Source of the DNA: Planctomycetaceae bacterium
Lineage (GTDB): Bacteria > Planctomycetota > Planctomycetia > Pirellulales > Pirellulaceae
Assembly (NCBI GenBank): GCA_027487485.1
Contig: JAIYDN010000052.1
Span: forward strand, 299,980-363,979
Length of the DNA: 64,000 bases
Direction of reading: 5' to 3'
This document shows positions 62,501 to 64,000 of this stretch, in pieces (the stretch's first letter is position 1; the number at the start of each line of letters is the position of its first letter). Below the pieces are notes generated by a model that saw nothing but the letters and a program-made list of their open reading frames with translations, was not told where the DNA came from and searched no databases. Made by a program: the position numbers and the translations under genes.

Positions 62501-63787
62501 TTGAATGCCAATCACGCCCAGGCAGACCCGTCAGTGGCGATGGAGCTTGTTTTCTTGGGCGTAAATCATGCCCCCGAAGCCATCGATTCAGTTGTTCAGT
62601 TGTTGAAGACCCACCATGACGTACGAGGCATGGATACGCTGGTCGATTTTATTGCCAACGAGCGAGTGGATGTTCTTGTCGATGAATTGCTCCGCGAGTC
62701 AGACGAGTCCACCAACATTTATTTGGAGCGACTGATACCGAGAGTGAGCGAACAAGGTCAATCGCGAATCGTTCACTCGATCGAGCAACCGGTCGGTGAA
62801 AGACCAGCTTGGCATTATCGGTTTGCCCGGCAATTATCGATGCAATCTAACGCTGCTCCAACGATTTCGAATGACGCTTTAGATTCGCTTTATCAACAAG
62901 CCAAGGAAACGATTCTCCGTGAGCAGTCGCCCGTTGCTTCCAGGATCGCAGCTCTGGAATTCTGTTTATCAAGAATGTCGGATTCTTCGACGACTGAAAT
63001 CGAAAACCTTTTAAATCTATCGTTGCGTGTAACCAACCCTGATTTTTCGGGAGAAATCTTAGAAGGAGTTTATCGCCTGGGACCTGGTACCTATGCAAGA
63101 CTGCTAACGCACTGGGTTGATACCTCGGGAGCGAATAAGTCCAAGATTGTTTCCGTGATGGTGTCGCAGCCCACGTCGGCAAAGCTACTGTTGCAAGCGA
63201 TTGCGGCGAATCAATTTGATATCAAGAGTGTATTGCCGAGTCAGCTGGAATATCTGCGAAGTCAAAAGGATAGCGAATTGAATAAGCTGGTCGTTACCTT
63301 GTTTGGCAAAGATGAGGCTGGTAACAGAGCGGAATTGCTCGATGCTTACGCCGCAAAGTGGCCCAAGGATTCGAGTATTGAAAATGGACGAAAGTTGTTT
63401 GAGCAACATTGCTCAGTATGTCATCGAGAACGCGATGTTCAGGGCGAGAAACAACCGCCGGTTGGCCCTCCCCTGGAAGCACTCAATCACTGGACCAATG
63501 AAGCTTGGCTAGTCGCCATTTTGGACCCCAGTCGATCGGTGGATTCCAAATATCAGCGACTATTGTTGCGAACGAAGTCGGATGAGAGTGTCTCCGGACT
63601 CGTTTTGCGAGAAACCCAGGGAACTCTTGAAATCATGACGACAGACGGGCGGGTGCAGCAAATCGCTCGCGCGGCGGTGGAAGAAGAGAAGAAATCAACA
63701 TTGTCCTTGATGCCCGATGGATTCGAAAAAGTCCTTTCGCCACAACAAGTTTCGGACATCGTTCGATTTTTGCGAAGCCATAAATAG
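59597..63787 (+). CDS. Ceramidase-like / PVC dehydrogenase / cytochrome c fusion
   Basis: 1396 residues from the ATG at 59597, chosen for its AAGGTGG ribosome site and the signal peptide (QLLLQFIVHFIVLLVASVGNA). Residues 35-450 follow neutral/alkaline non-lysosomal ceramidase: VGAAKRDISP-like start, CSTHSHSAPH, CHCTSISPE and GDWAG with the zinc ligands. Residues 470-850 match the PVC-type membrane-bound dehydrogenase propeller (VPEGWKIEQLATEPL, DDDGDGTLD, ARDTNGDGVADE). A helical HEAT-like region runs to 1250. The last 135 residues are a PVC haem-binding domain with HCSVCH. It is probably an exported oxidase-hydrolase acting on a complex lipid or glycan; the combined reaction is not known. 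Confidence 0.85.
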   Translation: MPQFKNRNCRQLLLQFIVHFIVLLVASVGNAADDWVAGAAKRDISPAEAIRLSGYAARSKPTSVTSDPLHARALYLQHGSSKPLMLVSIDAIGVAPWMTQMIAEQASRELGLSRSQIAICSTHSHSAPHLDGALTNLFSGPLDESETQAIQNYSKYLVSQILDAMREAVALAKPAKLQYSFDRADFAINRRLGANTVGAGFGTVDEGPVDRTVRVVRVQSNDGKMLAVAYQYACHCTSISPEVNRVSGDWAGLSAAKLESEYPGLIALPIIGAGADANPNPRGTYEHALSHGNELAGAVKRAMASDGRPLPPPKTIAFSYAGLEFERPDKAAINSMLESKSYQEQNRGRGLLDILTKKDRIPESYPAPIHLWTFGKDLAWVFMGGEVVVDFQMRLERELNQYDNVWVTSYVDDVFAYVASERIRKEGGYEADTSMIYYNQPGRWVSGTEDKIVLSVLDLQRQSRSLDEPLSPNDALATIQVPEGWKIEQLATEPLVQDPVNVSFGADGKVWVVEMGDYPNGGKPGRVKWLSDDDGDGTLDKSVVFLDDLQFPAGVYAWRDGVVVACAPDVFFARDTNGDGVADERQVLLSGFALANTQHRVHGFTYGLDHKLYFGVGSDAKEIDLHALDGGKETVDIRDVDLALDVDRRLLTTESGETQFIRSQTPYGDWFGNDNSHPVYHFVFDRHWMQKNAPRPRSLYQYSTTPAISPEVFPLSQPLDRFNDPYTANRFTSACSTIFASGPGTGTAMDGAAVICESVHNLVARFKMERDGISWKAVRFPEDHRSDWIRSTDPWFRPVRVANAPDGTIWILDMYRRVIEHPTWIPEEWLARLDIRAGQDQGRIYRVFREDYKPTNKLSLIQATIDELVQKLGDDSIAIADLAQQQLIWNHATNQRLVQLLQAELRQSKPPRTRVRAIAILLYLNQMSSSDWKAAMEDKDARVLKFVLHSMSRMESLPDDAANLIQLALNANHAQADPSVAMELVFLGVNHAPEAIDSVVQLLKTHHDVRGMDTLVDFIANERVDVLVDELLRESDESTNIYLERLIPRVSEQGQSRIVHSIEQPVGERPAWHYRFARQLSMQSNAAPTISNDALDSLYQQAKETILREQSPVASRIAALEFCLSRMSDSSTTEIENLLNLSLRVTNPDFSGEILEGVYRLGPGTYARLLTHWVDTSGANKSKIVSVMVSQPTSAKLLLQAIAANQFDIKSVLPSQLEYLRSQKDSELNKLVVTLFGKDEAGNRAELLDAYAAKWPKDSSIENGRKLFEQHCSVCHRERDVQGEKQPPVGPPLEALNHWTNEAWLVAILDPSRSVDSKYQRLLLRTKSDESVSGLVLRETQGTLEIMTTDGRVQQIARAAVEEEKKSTLSLMPDGFEKVLSPQQVSDIVRFLRSHK

Positions 63788-63825
63788 GTGCAAAAACAGG
63801 TGTAACATGGCGTTCCGCTGCTCCG

Positions 63826-63859
63826 GGCAAAAAGGTGTCAAGAAGGCAAAAAGGTGTCA
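63826..63859. repeat. Tandem GGCAAAAAGGTGTCA repeat at the transposase end
   Basis: Exact 15-base copies at 63826-63840 and 63845-63859, period 19; a weaker third copy (TGCAAAAACAGGTGTAAC) lies at 63789-63806. The second copy continues into GGTGTCAGGAACC and overlaps the stop codon and final codons of the transposase. Confidence 0.8.
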
Positions 63860-64000
63860 GGAACCGTTTTGGCTTTTCTTGGGTCTTCCGTGTGGGCGTA
63901 GGGTGCTTTCTAGGCCAAGTCGAGCCACAATCTTTTTCGACCATGATTCGTCTCCCATAGGGCATCCTCGATTGACGCTTCTTCGAATCGCGGTTAATTC
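63857..64000 (-). CDS. REP-associated tyrosine transposase, C-terminus only (window edge)
   Basis: The last 47 residues of a minus-strand frame that enters the window at base 64000. It ends with a TGA at 63857-63859. The pattern ELTAIRRSVNRGCPMGDESW then LGLESTLRPHGRPKK is the characteristic C-terminus of the RAYT branch of the Y1 (IS200-like) transposases. These single-copy proteins are thought to mobilise REP palindromes. The frame has no interruption inside the visible part. The catalytic HUH and Tyr lie outside the window. Confidence 0.85.
   Translation of the reverse strand, partial: ELTAIRRSVNRGCPMGDESWSKKIVARLGLESTLRPHGRPKKSQNGS

Noticed and set aside
1..64000. tRNA, rRNA or tmRNA genes
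   Set aside because: The gaps between genes were read on both strands and no cloverleaf arms or rRNA motifs were seen; a covariance-model scan would be decisive.

Overview
The window looks like chromosomal DNA of a planctomycete, most likely a Pirellulaceae-type bacterium (Rhodopirellula/Blastopirellula relatives). The evidence is the set of lineage-typical families: two DUF1559 proteins, a DUF1549/DUF1553 cytochrome protein next to a DUF1501 protein, a DUF1571 protein, a PVC-type dehydrogenase with a C-terminal haem motif, a CPXCG cysteine-rich module, and many long secreted proteins of unknown function. Genus assignment is an inference. No rRNA, tRNA, CRISPR array or complete insertion sequence was seen.

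Region 1 (1-4.96 kb): the 3' part of an MFS transporter, a secreted esterase-like alpha/beta hydrolase, a class II fructose-bisphosphate aldolase, and an overlapping pair (unknown protein plus DUF1571 protein). Region 2 (5.0-25.9 kb) is the main feature. It is a ten-gene, minus-strand, tightly packed type II secretion / type IV pilus-like operon, read from 19844 down to 5014: secretin-like protein, GspE, GspF, GspG, GspH, GspI, GspJ, GspK, a PilM-PilN-like fusion and a PilO/PilP-like chimera. The secretin-like protein has the periplasmic N-domains but no visible outer-membrane barrel. GspK carries long collagen-like glycine/proline inserts. A 1035-residue unknown exported protein lies upstream on the same strand. 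A secreted protein with a secretin/TonB N-terminus-like domain is divergent from it and is translationally coupled to a flavoprotein.

Region 3 (26-34.3 kb): an alpha/beta hydrolase fused to a CPXCG zinc-ribbon-like tail; queE and queF head to head (7-deazaguanine/queuosine metabolism); a TIM-barrel sugar isomerase-like protein with a haloalkane-dehalogenase-like protein; a 77-bp tandem palindromic repeat; then a lipid A/LPS cluster (family 9 glycosyltransferase, LpxD, LpxI) and an SGNH hydrolase. Region 4 (34.3-43.3 kb): a secreted unknown protein, a PHP-type metallohydrolase, an MtfA-like peptidase, a short DUF1559 protein, a Bax-inhibitor-1 family protein, a fucose mutarotase/ribose pyranase with an overlapping fuconolactonase-like amidohydrolase, isocitrate dehydrogenase and a LysR regulator. 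A 0.47-kb gene-free stretch (43272-43743) holds two families of REP-like repeats.

Region 5 (43.7-54.3 kb): gamma-glutamyltransferase, DUF1415, a SHOCT protein, a prepilin-like DUF1559 protein followed by a strong hairpin and a small lipoprotein, the DUF1549/1553-DUF1501 pair and a secreted hydrolase. Region 6 (54.35-59.2 kb): a four-gene MacAB/DevBCA-like exporter with two different permeases. Region 7 (59.6-64 kb): a 1396-residue fusion of a neutral-ceramidase-like domain, a PVC-type dehydrogenase propeller, helical repeats and a c-type haem domain. The window ends in the C-terminus of a REP-associated tyrosine transposase whose stop codon lies inside a short tandem repeat.
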